A DNA stretch of 60,182 nucleotides from Fimbriiglobus sp. (GCA_025351325.1 JANXWE010000119.1:1-60182); one strand, 5' to 3'. Shown: positions 32,587-42,182, counted from the stretch's first letter. Made by a program: numbers and translations. The notes: generated by a model from the sequence alone, not told the origin.

Positions 32587-32835
32587 ATGAATCGGCTTCT
32601 ATCAAACCTGTGGCTCGCGGTCGGGATCGCGTTGGTCGGTGTCGGAGCTTACAGTGTACCACTGCCGCGGGCACAAGCATCCTTCTGGTACTGCGAGGGC
32701 AAAGTGATCGCCGATGGCGATCAATGCGATGAGGGTTGGTGCTGGAACTCGAACAGGAATTGCAAAGAAGTCAGAGTAACTACCGGATACAATAATGGGC
32801 CGACCTACATTTTTGTGTGTAGATGCGAACTGTGA
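32587..32835 (+). CDS. Small exported six-cysteine peptide
   Basis: 82 residues, AAGGGAG before ATG 32587. A signal peptide (RLLSNLWLAVGIALVGVGAYS to about residue 31) leaves a 51-residue mature peptide with Cys36, 47, 52, 59, 78 and 80, an even number suited to three disulfides. It lies 49 bases after the MauE-like gene and is the most likely client of a thiol-oxidising partner. No known family is recognised. Confidence 0.65.
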   Translation: MNRLLSNLWLAVGIALVGVGAYSVPLPRAQASFWYCEGKVIADGDQCDEGWCWNSNRNCKEVRVTTGYNNGPTYIFVCRCEL

Positions 32836-33980
32836 ACCATCTCTTACCGGTGAACAACAGTAGTAAATACAACGTCATATTCAGGTAAATCGAGATATGC
32901 CGTTGTGATTTCATTATTTAATTAGCAGCTATATTAGAACAGCATAGAATATTATGGAAGATTCAAGGAATAATTAATATGGCATTGTATTGTAAAATAA
33001 TTTTGGCTTTTAGTCAGGCGTTATTATTATCTGCTTGTGTCTTCGCACAGCCTAAGGAATTGAACGATAGGATTGTGGCGAATCCAGAAGGCGAATTCGC
33101 AGTTGCCCTTGCAGAACAAGATCGCATTCAGTTACGACAATCTAAATTATCTTTACGATTTCAGTTGGAATTTTACTCCGCAATAAAAGAGAAAAGCGGT
33201 AAAAGCGAGGTCTCGAAAGTAAATTGGGATGGGGACAACTTACTGATCGATTCTGATCGATTCGTCTACGTATCGACACCGTATCGCGCATTCTTATTGG
33301 TTCGTGATTCTCGAAAGAGCCCGTTGTCGATTCAATTTATCTCTTCAATATCGACAGCAGTGAGAACTGTCGAAGAAATCATCCAATTCGATTGGAAAGT
33401 GGGCGATGGTTACGCGGAGGCATCACGGCCGACAGAGATGAGACGCTATAATTGCCAGTTAGGAATGTTTACACCGCGCAAAGGTGCTTCCATCGACCGG
33501 GCGACACGTACTCAGGATGGGTTGATTCGTTTTGAATTTCAGCGAACGGCTGAACCGGACGATTTTTTAATTCGAGAAAACGGTACTTGCTCAGTCGATC
33601 CCGCGCAGGGATATGCCGTCGTATCAGCGCAGATGAATATGATCTGCAAGAGGTCAAGTTCAAATGGAAATATGGCATCTCAATTTGAATATTATCCACC
33701 CATGGGGCCACTTCCGCAATTGATCAAATCGTACAAACATCAACAGGTCAAATCGGTTGATATTAAAGCGAAAAATTCAATTTATCACCAATACTATTAC
33801 TCTGATTACGCGATCGAACCGATGCCGAGGGAAAAGCTCACGCTGGAATACTATGGTTTACCAGACCCGATGACGTCGCCGACGAAATTCTGGGGTTGGC
33901 CGGCCGCCTTAATAGTGGCCGGTGTTCTTGCTATTATTGTCTTCATGATGATTCGCTATCGACGCAGGAGAGGTCATGAG
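32836..33980. other. AT-rich stretch within the four-gene cluster
   Basis: The 143-base gap and the following gene are visibly richer in A/T than everything around them, with runs such as ttatttaattagcagctatat and frequent A/T third codon positions. This suggests different ancestry. No second gene is seen in the gap. Confidence 0.6.
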
Positions 33981-33983
33981 TGA
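32979..33983 (+). CDS. Type I membrane protein, unknown, AT-rich gene
   Basis: 334 residues; AAGGA nine bases before ATG 32979. A signal peptide ([22 protein letters not shown]) could alternatively be a lipoprotein signal around SAC. A long beta-rich exported domain follows. One membrane helix near the C terminus ([20 protein letters not shown]) is followed by YRRRRGHE, so the tail is cytoplasmic. The stop overlaps the start of the DUF1559 gene by eight bases, implying coupled translation. The family is not recognised. Confidence 0.65.
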   Translation: MALYCKIILAFSQALLLSACVFAQPKELNDRIVANPEGEFAVALAEQDRIQLRQSKLSLRFQLEFYSAIKEKSGKSEVSKVNWDGDNLLIDSDRFVYVSTPYRAFLLVRDSRKSPLSIQFISSISTAVRTVEEIIQFDWKVGDGYAEASRPTEMRRYNCQLGMFTPRKGASIDRATRTQDGLIRFEFQRTAEPDDFLIRENGTCSVDPAQGYAVVSAQMNMICKRSSSNGNMASQFEYYPPMGPLPQLIKSYKHQQVKSVDIKAKNSIYHQYYYSDYAIEPMPREKLTLEYYGLPDPMTSPTKFWGWPAALIVAGVLAIIVFMMIRYRRRRGHE

Positions 33984-34875
33984 CTTTCGTCGGCGGGCCG
34001 GGTTTACTTTGGTGGAACTCCTCGTGGTGATCGCCATCATTGCGATTTTGATTGGCCTACTCTTGCCGGCTGTACAGAAGGTACGAGCGGCGGCGGCAAA
34101 CATTTCTTGCAAGAACAATTTGAAGCAACTCGCCTTGGGGATTCACAACTACGAAAGTGCTGCTGGGGAATTGCCACCGGGGCACCGGTCGGCCAAGCAC
34201 CCGGACAAACTCGCCTTTAGTGGCTGGCCGCTAACCATTCTCCCGCAAATCGAGCAGCAGGCGCTGTACGACAAATCACTGAGCGCCTATAAGGTATCTC
34301 CGATACCCTTTTTTAATCCGCCCCACACGGCATTTTCAACCGTGGTGTCGACGTTCCATTGCCCGGCCGACGACAAAACGTCGACGATGCAACTCGCCGA
34401 AAAGCAGGGCGGGGTACTCGTCGCGCTCACTGATTATTTGGGCAGCAACGGTACGAACAGCAAGGCCAAAGATGGGTTGCTCTTCGCCGACTCACGCGTT
34501 CATCTCAACGACATCCGCGACGGTACCTCGAATACCATTTTGTTCGGCGAGCGACCGCCCAGTAAATATTTCTCCTTCGGCTGGTGGTATGCCGGTCTCG
34601 GTTCCGACGGCGGTGGCAGCGCCGAAATGCACCTGGGCGCCCGAGAATTGCGGGGCAGCGTCGGCGGGGGGTCGTGTCCTCCGGGGCCATACACGTATAC
34701 GAGTGGATCATTCGACGACGAATGCGCGATATTCCATTTCTGGAGCTACCACACCGGCGGGGCCAATTTTGCGTTCGCCGATGGAAGTGTTCGTTTTCTC
34801 GCCTACTCCGCCGATTCGATTTTAGCGGCGCTGACCACCCGTGCTGGCGGCGAAATCGTCGGCCTCCCCGATTGA
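33976..34875 (+). CDS. DUF1559 pseudopilin-like protein
   Basis: 299 residues. The N terminus is a type IV prepilin-like signal: RRRAG, then [22 protein letters not shown], with cleavage expected after Gly9. The DUF1559 body has [18 protein letters not shown] near the start, then [17 protein letters not shown], and ends with [13 protein letters not shown]. Planctomycetes encode many, apparently fibre or secretion-related, function unproven. It is translationally coupled to the preceding membrane protein gene and ends the four-gene cluster. Confidence 0.9.
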   Translation: MSDFRRRAGFTLVELLVVIAIIAILIGLLLPAVQKVRAAAANISCKNNLKQLALGIHNYESAAGELPPGHRSAKHPDKLAFSGWPLTILPQIEQQALYDKSLSAYKVSPIPFFNPPHTAFSTVVSTFHCPADDKTSTMQLAEKQGGVLVALTDYLGSNGTNSKAKDGLLFADSRVHLNDIRDGTSNTILFGERPPSKYFSFGWWYAGLGSDGGGSAEMHLGARELRGSVGGGSCPPGPYTYTSGSFDDECAIFHFWSYHTGGANFAFADGSVRFLAYSADSILAALTTRAGGEIVGLPD

Positions 34876-34929
34876 CGGAATTGACAACAGCGCGCTTGCA
34901 AATGGCCTACTTGGCGTTGACGCAAGCTC

Positions 34930-35496
34930 TCATTGGCGAGTCGCATTCGCGTGGGCCAAGATGTTGCAGAATAATTCCCCCTGCCCGATGGCATCGTCCA
35001 ACGCTTGGTGAGTGCGCGGAGTCTTCCCGAACCAATTTTTGGGGAAGTTCCGCTTCGCAGTCTCACGGAACGAGGTGCCGAGTACGGCCATCGCGAAACT
35101 TTTGATGTCGAGTGCGGAAAATGAAAACGGCGACGCACCTGCGAATCGAATCAAGTACCAGTAGACGAACAGGAAGTCGAACCCGGCCGGATACCCGACG
35201 AACACGGGTTTACCGGGAAGTGATTTCAGCCAAGCGACATACTCCGCCATCGCTTCCATAGGCGGACGTAGCTTCTCACGGCACGCGGCCCAGGCATCCG
35301 GCTGCGTCGCCCACCAAGCCATCGTTTCTGGATGCCCGCTCGCCCCGGAAAGCAATTCGAGATTGGCTTCGAAGATCGATAACAATTCACCGTTTGCTGT
35401 GAACGCCGCCGAACCGAAACTCAGCATCGAATGCGGCCCTGGAATCGGACCGTCGGTTTCGATGTCGGTGCTCACGTAGATTTCTTGAGCGCTCAC
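34930..35496 (-). CDS. DEDD-type 3'-5' exonuclease
   Basis: 188 residues from GTG 35496, which has AAGGA nine bases upstream; the frame is open to 35616. The first acidic pair is in STDIETDG, the second region is [19 protein letters not shown], and the last motif is [10 protein letters not shown] with His and Asp of the DEDDh type. This is the core exonuclease fold alone, as in oligoribonucleases or DnaQ-like proofreaders; substrate unknown. It converges with the DUF1559 gene. Confidence 0.78.
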   Translation of the reverse strand: MSAQEIYVSTDIETDGPIPGPHSMLSFGSAAFTANGELLSIFEANLELLSGASGHPETMAWWATQPDAWAACREKLRPPMEAMAEYVAWLKSLPGKPVFVGYPAGFDFLFVYWYLIRFAGASPFSFSALDIKSFAMAVLGTSFRETAKRNFPKNWFGKTPRTHQALDDAIGQGELFCNILAHANATRQ

Positions 35497-35695
35497 GGGT
35501 GCTATTCCTTGAATTTGATGCGGTTGCGGTAAGCCACTGCATAGCATTTGCAACTGTATCACGACATGACACCGCGAATCCACTCGTCGCGCCCGGCGCC
35601 CGAGGTGCTGAGCCAAACGAGCAAATCCCGCAGCGACGGCGGAAATAGCACGCAGCCAGTCACAACCGGGACGCCGGGCTTCCTACAATCACACC

Positions 35696-36577
35696 ATGCT
35701 CGCCACGGCCCGTAAACTCCTCGAACTCATCCGGTTCAGCCACACGATCTTCGCGCTGCCGTTCGCGCTGATGGCAGCGGCGCTCGCTTGGAGCACCGAA
35801 CTATTCCGCTGGCTCGACCTGCTCGGCATACTGCTGTGCATGGTCTGCGCCCGGTCGGCGGCTATGGCGTTCAACCGGCTCGTGGATCGCCGCATTGATG
35901 CCGGCAATGCCCGCACCGCCAAACGGCACCTCCCCGCCGGGACGCTCAGCGTGCCGCTGGTGCTGGCCTTCACGCTTCTCACTTCGGGTGGATTCCTCGC
36001 CTCGACATTACTATTCACATGGCATCACGAGCCGAACTTTTGGCCGCTGATCCTTGGCGGGCCGGTGCTACTGTTTCTGTTGGGCTACTCGCTGGCGAAA
36101 CGCTTCACGAGCTTGGCTCACTTCTGGCTCGGGGCCGCCCTCATGCTCGCGCCGATCGCCGCGTGGATCGCCGTTCGCGGCTTGGTGGAACTGGGTACCC
36201 CGGCGCTGATCGGCACGGCGGTACTCTTCTGGGTGAGCGGCTTCGACGTCTTGTACGCCTGCCAAGATGCGGAGTTCGACCGCGGTGCCGGGCTGCACAG
36301 TGTGCCGGCCCGCTTCGGCATCCGCCGCAGTTTGCGGATCGCCGCCGGCTGCCACGCCGTCATGTTCATCGTGCTCCTGTTGCTGGGGTTCACTTGCCCG
36401 CAACTCCATTGGGTTTACGCGGTCGGCCTCGTGCCTATCGGGGTTCTGCTGGTCTACGAACATCGCTTGGTGAAGCCGGACGACTTGACCCGTGTGAATG
36501 CGGCCTTCTTCCAGGTGAATGGCATCATCAGTTTCGGTCTGCTGGCGCTCGTGCTGCTGCAACTTTGGATCGGGTAA
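35696..36577 (+). CDS. UbiA-family prenyltransferase
   Basis: 293 residues, eight or nine membrane helices. The two Asp-rich motifs are present: NRLVDRRIDAGN with TAKRHLPAG, and DVLYACQDAEFDRGAGLHSVP. The enzyme transfers a polyprenyl chain to an aromatic acceptor, as in menaquinone or ubiquinone synthesis; the substrate is not fixed by the sequence. The DUF4261 gene begins four bases after its stop. Confidence 0.88.
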   Translation: MLATARKLLELIRFSHTIFALPFALMAAALAWSTELFRWLDLLGILLCMVCARSAAMAFNRLVDRRIDAGNARTAKRHLPAGTLSVPLVLAFTLLTSGGFLASTLLFTWHHEPNFWPLILGGPVLLFLLGYSLAKRFTSLAHFWLGAALMLAPIAAWIAVRGLVELGTPALIGTAVLFWVSGFDVLYACQDAEFDRGAGLHSVPARFGIRRSLRIAAGCHAVMFIVLLLLGFTCPQLHWVYAVGLVPIGVLLVYEHRLVKPDDLTRVNAAFFQVNGIISFGLLALVLLQLWIG

Positions 36578-36580
36578 ACC

Positions 36581-37450
36581 ATGACTCTCCTCGAACGATT
36601 CGCCGCCGCCAAGACCGCCGAGAATCCGCTCGGGTTGCAACTGCTCTTCTTCGCTCCTCCGAAGCTGGACGCCGATGCCCTGCTCGCATTTCTGCGGGTC
36701 GAGCCGGAGTTGGCGGCAGTCCAAGGCGAGCTGGTTCGCGTGGCCGATGTCCCCGGTGCGGCCGCGTTCATCGGGGGCGAGGGGCCACCGGCTTCGGTGC
36801 TCGGTTTATTTGCTTGGGGTCAACACGCGGTGAAGCTGGCGCAGTTCGACGCTCCGATGCCCTACGGCCCCGTCGAAAGTTGCGTCGGCCCGGCACTGCT
36901 GCCACCGCCGATGAAGGTCGATGCCAAACAGCACACGGCTCACATCTTGCTCTTCTACGCCGGCACCCACGCCGATGTCCGTGAGCAGTTCGTGGCCCTG
37001 TGCGCCGTCGCGGGGGCGCTGGCTCGGTACGACCAAGCCATCTGCGTGTTGAACGAGGACGCCCGCACCGCCTGCCCGGCCTTCGACTTGATCCCCGACG
37101 CCGGCGAAGATGCGTTGGCCACTTACCGACAGTTGCCCATCCCCTATTTGCTCGGCGGATTCACCAAGTTGACTGTCGGCGACGCCGGGGTGCTCTGGGC
37201 CAGAACCTTTGCCAACCACCGCCTCGGTTTGCCCGATTTGGCCATCCGAATGACCGACCATCAACAGACGGCACGCGTCTTTCAACTTTTCACCGGCATC
37301 GCCGGGTACCTGCTGGAAATGAAAGAGACCCTGACCCCCGGCGAGAGTTTGGACCTCGGCGACGGCACCACGTACCAAGTGCGTGAGCCGCTCGACGTCG
37401 AAGATTTCTTAACGTCACCCGGACTGATGTTGGTTCTCGAAGCCAGTTAG
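36581..37450 (+). CDS. DUF4261-like protein
   Basis: 289 residues, no signal peptide or membrane helix. The region with PLPIPYLLGGFTKL-type strands, CVGPALLPPPMKVDAKQHTAHILLFYAGTH and the C-terminal GESLDLGDGTTYQVREP resemble DUF4261 proteins of unknown function. It follows UbiA closely and may be cotranscribed; no functional link is known. Confidence 0.6.
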   Translation: MTLLERFAAAKTAENPLGLQLLFFAPPKLDADALLAFLRVEPELAAVQGELVRVADVPGAAAFIGGEGPPASVLGLFAWGQHAVKLAQFDAPMPYGPVESCVGPALLPPPMKVDAKQHTAHILLFYAGTHADVREQFVALCAVAGALARYDQAICVLNEDARTACPAFDLIPDAGEDALATYRQLPIPYLLGGFTKLTVGDAGVLWARTFANHRLGLPDLAIRMTDHQQTARVFQLFTGIAGYLLEMKETLTPGESLDLGDGTTYQVREPLDVEDFLTSPGLMLVLEAS

Positions 37451-37473
37451 CCGCGAGACGTCCGTCTCGCGGC
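37450..37473. terminator. Hairpin after the DUF4261 gene
   Basis: gccgcgagac (37450-37459) and gtctcgcggc (37464-37473) form a perfect ten-bp stem with a four-base loop directly at the stop codon. No T-tract; it may be an mRNA-stabilising element or a dispersed repeat. Confidence 0.5.
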
Positions 37474-37549
37474 CAATCACGCTCGACTTTCACCTCGCGG
37501 TGAATTACAATTCTCTTCCTGCACTCCCTCCTCGTCCGGTGGCCTGCCC

Positions 37550-38872
37550 ATGTTCGACATTTCTCTCGGTGGTTCGCAATCCACACGCCGCAATTTCCTG
37601 CGCGTGGGTGGACTTGGTGCGATGTCGCTGCCGATGCTGTTAAGGGCCGAAGCCGCGCAGGCGAAAGAAAAAGTACCGCTCAAAAAAGTTGGCGGCGCCC
37701 GAGCCAAGTCGGTGATTCTAGTCTACCTCGGGGGCGGGATGACCCACCATGACACGTTCGATCCGAAGCCGGACGCCGCGGAAGAAATCCGCGGCAAGTA
37801 CAAAGTGATCCCGACCAACGTCACAGGTCTAAGCATCAGCGAGAAGCTGCCGCTCATGGCGAAGCAGATGGACAAACTCTCCCTCGTGCGCTCCGGTGCC
37901 CACAACAACGACCACCACGAGACGGCGACCAACTGGGTCATGTCCGGTCGCTTCGGATCGCCGTTCGGCGATTACCCGGCGATCGGGGCCATCGCCGCCC
38001 ACGAATTCGGATTCACCGGGACCATCCCGCCGTACGTCAGCGTGCCCCGCAACCCGTCGTTCACGTGGGAACTCGGCAAGAGTGCGTTCCTCGGCGGCCG
38101 GTACGAATCGTTCCGCGCCGGCGACCCGAACGAGAAGGGCTTCAAGGTTCAAGACCTGTCCGCCGCCGAGCCGATGAGCGTGAAAAAGATCGAACGCCGC
38201 GAGAGTCTGTTGAAAGCCGTGGACGGCCTGGCCAAGAAAGTGAACGGCAACGATCAAATCGCCACCTACGACGAATTCCACCAACGGGCGTCGCAGATGA
38301 TCCTGTCGTCGGAGGCCCGCAAGGCGTTCGCCATTGACGAGGAAAATGCCAAATTACGAGATCGCTACGGCCGCACCACGGCGGGGCAATCGTGCTTGCT
38401 GGCACGCCGGCTGGTCGAAGCGGGCACGCGGTTCGTCACTGTCAACTACGGCGGCTGGGATCATCACAACAAGATTTTCGACCACCTCGAAAAGAAGCTC
38501 CCCGAATTCGACGCGGCCATCAGCACGCTGATTGCGGATTTGGCCGACCGGGGCACCCTCGATGAAACGCTGGTGGTCGTGATGGGGGAATTCGGACGCG
38601 GGCCGAAGATCAACAAGGAAGCGGGCCGCGATCACTGGGGCCAAGCGGCCTCAATGCTGTTCGCCGGGGCCGGCGTCAAGAAAGGCTTCGTGCTCGGGAA
38701 GACCGACAAACAAGGCGGCACCGTGACCCAACGCCCCGTTGCCCCCGCCGATGTCTGCTTCACCATTCTCGACGCCCTCGGCGTCAACCCCCGCAAGGAA
38801 CTGCGCACGCCCGACGGCCGGCCTATCGAAGCGCTCGACCTCGGCGAATCGGTGAAGGAACTGTTCGTGTAA
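37550..38872 (+). CDS. DUF1501-family exported protein (second copy)
   Basis: 440 residues with a Tat leader (STRRNFLRVGGLGAMSLPMLL). Family motifs: VILVYLGGGMTHHDTFDPKPD, SLVRSGAHNNDHHETATNWV, ARRLVEAGTRFVTVNYGGWDHH, VVVMGEFGRGPKI and GRDHWGQAASMLFAGAG. It is more canonical than the one at 28699, keeping the His pair in GGWDHH. No DUF1549/DUF1553 partner is adjacent. The convergent HEAT-like gene ends 12 bases away. Confidence 0.92.
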   Translation: MFDISLGGSQSTRRNFLRVGGLGAMSLPMLLRAEAAQAKEKVPLKKVGGARAKSVILVYLGGGMTHHDTFDPKPDAAEEIRGKYKVIPTNVTGLSISEKLPLMAKQMDKLSLVRSGAHNNDHHETATNWVMSGRFGSPFGDYPAIGAIAAHEFGFTGTIPPYVSVPRNPSFTWELGKSAFLGGRYESFRAGDPNEKGFKVQDLSAAEPMSVKKIERRESLLKAVDGLAKKVNGNDQIATYDEFHQRASQMILSSEARKAFAIDEENAKLRDRYGRTTAGQSCLLARRLVEAGTRFVTVNYGGWDHHNKIFDHLEKKLPEFDAAISTLIADLADRGTLDETLVVVMGEFGRGPKINKEAGRDHWGQAASMLFAGAGVKKGFVLGKTDKQGGTVTQRPVAPADVCFTILDALGVNPRKELRTPDGRPIEALDLGESVKELFV

Positions 38873-38883
38873 GGGTAGGCCCC

Positions 38884-39594
38884 TTACTTCTTCTTCAATC
38901 GCTCCAAACTTTCCTTCGCCGCTTTGGTCGGACTTGCCTCTGCGTGGCCCTCGCCCATCTGCTCGAGCAACTTCACGGCTCCGGGTGTGCCGATCTCTTC
39001 GAGGATCGCAATCGCCCGCGCCGCCCGCCGCCACGAGGGTTTCGTCGACCAAGTGCTCACGCCGATGCGGTCGACTTGGTGCTCCGCCCACCACGATCCG
39101 CCGTTGGAGCGGAAGTTGTACCCCTCGACCCCGATTTTGTTGATGGTGATCGTCTGGCCGGCCAACGAATCGGCCGTCCGCTGGCTGCATAACTCGACCA
39201 TTCGAGTGCGGGCCGGGTTCTCGGTGATGTCGTTCATCAGCGTAAGCAGGTCGATGGCCAACCGTGGGTCGAGGTAGTCGAGTTCGTCCCAGGCCGACTT
39301 CCACGTCTTCTCGTCGTCGCTGCCGAGATCTTTGAGCAGCTCCTCGCAGCGTTTCTGTTCCAGTTTCAACGGTCGGAGTTTCTCTTTCAAAAACGGCACC
39401 GCGTACTCCGGCTGTTTGAACATTCTGAGCAGGGCCTTGGAGGCCACCGGTTCGTCCTTGTACAAGTCGGCCCACAATCCTTCGAGTTCAGCGGCTTTGG
39501 CTTTCGGATCCACGCGCGGCACCGGCGCAGCGTGCAGCCAAGTCGCCACAGCTAGAGACACCATCATTGGCAGAACAAGTCGAAGTGGCACCAT
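38884..39594 (-). CDS. Exported stand-alone domain normally found after WD40 repeats
   Basis: 236 residues with a signal peptide (VPLRLVLPMMVSLAVATWLHA) and AGGAG before the ATG. The pattern is AVPFLKEKLRPL, DLGSDDEKTWKSAWDELDYL, then RRAARAIAILEEIGTPGAVKLL and KAAKESLERL. It matches the helical module behind many planctomycete WD40 repeats, but with no propeller and with an inserted segment (about residues 120-175). Function unknown, probably protein binding outside the cytoplasm. Confidence 0.65.
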   Translation of the reverse strand: MVPLRLVLPMMVSLAVATWLHAAPVPRVDPKAKAAELEGLWADLYKDEPVASKALLRMFKQPEYAVPFLKEKLRPLKLEQKRCEELLKDLGSDDEKTWKSAWDELDYLDPRLAIDLLTLMNDITENPARTRMVELCSQRTADSLAGQTITINKIGVEGYNFRSNGGSWWAEHQVDRIGVSTWSTKPSWRRAARAIAILEEIGTPGAVKLLEQMGEGHAEASPTKAAKESLERLKKK

Positions 39595-39732
39595 GACTTC
39601 AGCTCCTGAATGAGTGGCTCGAAATGAAGTGAAATCATACTATCCCATTTTCACGGTGTGGAATAGTTCGAGTTCACCGCCCGATCCGGCCGATAAATGA
39701 GAAACCTGTTTCCATCTCGGTTCGAGTGGCCC

Positions 39733-40161
39733 ATGACGCGGATCGTGGCTCTCCTGTTGCTGCTGAGCGCGACTTCGATTGCCGTGGTGTTGCCGCTGGG
39801 GTGCAGCCGGCCGGCGGCCTCCAGTCCGGGTGTCGTGCACGGCGAAGCCACGTTTCAAAATCGGCCGATGGCCGGCGGACTCGTCGTCTTCGTGCCGAAT
39901 GTGGATCGCGGTTGCGCCGGGAAAATGTACACGGCGACCATCGCAGCTGACGGTCAATATCAACTGGCGGAGGGGGCTAAACTCATCATCCCCGGTTGGT
40001 ACCGCGTCGCCCTCGCCGACCCAACCGACTGGTACGGTTCCGAGTGGAGCCTGGCATTTCCGATGGCCTTGCGCCGCCCCGATCTCTCCGGCATCGAGCG
40101 CGAAGTGAAACCTGGTCAGGATCACCACTTCGATTTCAGAATTGAACTCGCCGCTCGTTAA
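39733..40161 (+). CDS. Lipoprotein with a carboxypeptidase-regulatory-like fold
   Basis: 142 residues from ATG 39733, the start of a lipoprotein signal with lipobox LPLGC. The mature part is one beta-sandwich: VHGEATFQNRPMAGGLVVFVPN, then the TIAADGQYQL strand and IPGWYRVALADP. This type is frequent in planctomycetes as small surface lipoproteins. The 3' end overlaps the convergent permease gene by four bases. Confidence 0.75.
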   Translation: MTRIVALLLLLSATSIAVVLPLGCSRPAASSPGVVHGEATFQNRPMAGGLVVFVPNVDRGCAGKMYTATIAADGQYQLAEGAKLIIPGWYRVALADPTDWYGSEWSLAFPMALRRPDLSGIEREVKPGQDHHFDFRIELAAR

Positions 40162-41258
40162 ACACCGAGTGACTCCCGGGCCAGATCCCGCCCGGCGGCT
40201 GTCACCACCACACATTCCCCACGTTGTTCCACCAACCCATGCCGGGCTGCACGCCGTACGACTCGCAACACCTCGGCCGGTAACCAGTGCAGATGCCGAT
40301 GCAAACCGGCCAATCGCGATTCTTCCGCTTCCGCCGGCGTCCCTTCGTGTTGGTGCAAATGGATGGCCAGCATCCGCTCGGGGAACTCGCGGCGGTGCCG
40401 CCAACTCCGAAAAGCTTGCGCGATCAAACCCTGGCGCGGGGCGATCAAAAAGACCACTCCGAATTGCACGCCGACCACCGACGCGACCGTCCCGGCGATG
40501 TTCGTGTTCAGGGCCAGTGCCAGCAACGTCCCCAACACGCCACCGAGCACCCCGAACCCGACACTCAGGGCGATCATCGTGCTCAGTCGGTCGGTCAGCA
40601 AGTACGCGGTGGCCGCCGGCACTACGAGTAGCGCCACGACCACCACCGGCCCGACCGCATCGAACGCGGCGACCGCCGTGAGCGAGGTCATCGTCATCAA
40701 ACCGTAGTGCAGCAGCATCGGGGCGAAGCCGAACGTCGAAGCGAGTGCCGCATCGAATGTGGCCAGTTTCAACTCTTTGAAAAAGAGCACGACTAGGCCC
40801 ACTTCCACGACGAACAATGCCAGCAACACCACGACGGCCCTTGGTAAATAGTCGAACCACTCGAGCCGATCCGTAGGCGAGAACTCGGCGAAACCGAGCA
40901 GCACGCTGTCCACGTCCAAGTGCGTGCTGCGCAGGAACAGCGATGCCAGCAACGTGCCGATGGCGAACAGTGCCGGGAAGACCAAGCCGATGGCAGCATC
41001 CTCGGCGACACGATCACTGCGCCGCAGCAGTTCCACAAGTGCCACCGTAAGGACGCCACTGGCCGTGGCCCCGAAGAAGAGCCACGGTGAGCCAAGATCG
41101 CGGGTGACGAAGTAGGCCAGCACAATACCGAACAAGAGCACGTGGCTGATGGCGTCCGCGACGAGCGCCACCCGCCGCAGCACGAGGAAGACCCCCGGCA
41201 CGGCACAGGCCGCACCGACGGACGCGAGGACGAGGATCACTTCGAGTTGGTAAGTCAC
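40158..41258 (-). CDS. Metal ABC transporter permease fused to a winged-helix domain
   Basis: 366 residues from GTG 41258, which overlaps the stop of the upstream permease (GTGA); the open frame to 41552 is not used. Residues 1-275 are an ABC-3 family membrane domain of the ZnuB/MntB type. After RSWRHRREFPERM, residues 295-366 look like a winged helix-turn-helix (LPAEVLRVVRRAARHGLVEQRGECVVVTAAGRDLA), as in DtxR/MntR-type repressors. The fusion would place a regulatory-like domain in the cytoplasm beside the transporter. Confidence 0.78.
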   Translation of the reverse strand: MTYQLEVILVLASVGAACAVPGVFLVLRRVALVADAISHVLLFGIVLAYFVTRDLGSPWLFFGATASGVLTVALVELLRRSDRVAEDAAIGLVFPALFAIGTLLASLFLRSTHLDVDSVLLGFAEFSPTDRLEWFDYLPRAVVVLLALFVVEVGLVVLFFKELKLATFDAALASTFGFAPMLLHYGLMTMTSLTAVAAFDAVGPVVVVALLVVPAATAYLLTDRLSTMIALSVGFGVLGGVLGTLLALALNTNIAGTVASVVGVQFGVVFLIAPRQGLIAQAFRSWRHRREFPERMLAIHLHQHEGTPAEAEESRLAGLHRHLHWLPAEVLRVVRRAARHGLVEQRGECVVVTAAGRDLARESLGV

Positions 41259-42181
41259 GCGCTCACCCGCTTCCGAAACAGTCCCCACACCAAGCCGAGC
41301 CGCGGTGCGAACAAGATCGACAGAATCACCAGTGCCGTCACCGACAGTACCACCACTGGCCCTGCCGGCAAGCCGCTGCGTTGATGGCCCAACACGGCAC
41401 CGGCGAACCCGGCCGCGCCGCCGAACACACCGGCCAGCAAGCAGAGTGGCCCGAGCCGATCGACCCACTGCCGTGCCGTCACCACCGGTGCCACCAACAG
41501 GGCGCTCATCAGCACCACGCCGACGAACTGCAACCCGAGCACGACCGTGCAAACGATCAGCGAGGTCATCAGCAGTTCGAGCGCCCGCATGGGGAAACCC
41601 AGGCTAGCCGCAAAGTCGCGGTCGAAACTGGCGAGCTTCAACTGCTTCCAAAAGAGGGTCACAAGGATCAGGATCGCCGAGCCGAGGCCGACGATGGTGG
41701 TGACGTCCGCGTCTTCGAGAAACGCCGCTTGGCCGAACAGGTATTTCTCCAGACCGTGCCGGGTGGCATCACGGGCGTGCGGCTGCAACCACTCTTCGAG
41801 GAACCCGTCGGGCGGACGGGTGCTGAGGATTTCGTTGAGTTTCCGCAGGTACGTCATCAGCACCAATCCGAAGCCGAAGAAGACGGCGAGTGCCCCGGCC
41901 AAGGCCGTGTCGAACGGGATGCGACTCCGCCCCGTGATGCCCTTCACCGCGGTCATCGCCAGCCAGCCGGTGCAGGCCGCGCCGAGCACGATCATCAGCG
42001 GCGAACGCCCGCCGAGCATGAACGCCAACGCGACCCCCGGCAGCGCCGCGTGGGAAATGGCGTCCCCTTGCAGGCTCTGCCGCCGCACGACCGCGAAGGT
42101 ACCGACGAGGCCAGCCAGCGCCCCGATGGCCGTGAGGCCGAGTGCGACGGGACGGAGCGTTGGGTTATCGAGAATGAACAC
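41255..42181 (-). CDS. Metal ABC transporter permease (ABC-3 family)
   Basis: 308 residues, about eight helices. Family signatures: VVRRQSLQGDAISHAALPGVALAF near the start, FWKQLKLASFDRDFAASLGF, and LQFVGVVLMSALLVAPVVTARQW. It should form a heteromeric channel for Mn, Zn or Fe with the downstream permease, whose start overlaps its stop. Neither the ATPase nor the binding protein gene is beside it; an LRR gene lies directly upstream. Confidence 0.88.
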   Translation of the reverse strand: MFILDNPTLRPVALGLTAIGALAGLVGTFAVVRRQSLQGDAISHAALPGVALAFMLGGRSPLMIVLGAACTGWLAMTAVKGITGRSRIPFDTALAGALAVFFGFGLVLMTYLRKLNEILSTRPPDGFLEEWLQPHARDATRHGLEKYLFGQAAFLEDADVTTIVGLGSAILILVTLFWKQLKLASFDRDFAASLGFPMRALELLMTSLIVCTVVLGLQFVGVVLMSALLVAPVVTARQWVDRLGPLCLLAGVFGGAAGFAGAVLGHQRSGLPAGPVVVLSVTALVILSILFAPRLGLVWGLFRKRVSA

Positions 42182-42182
42182 G

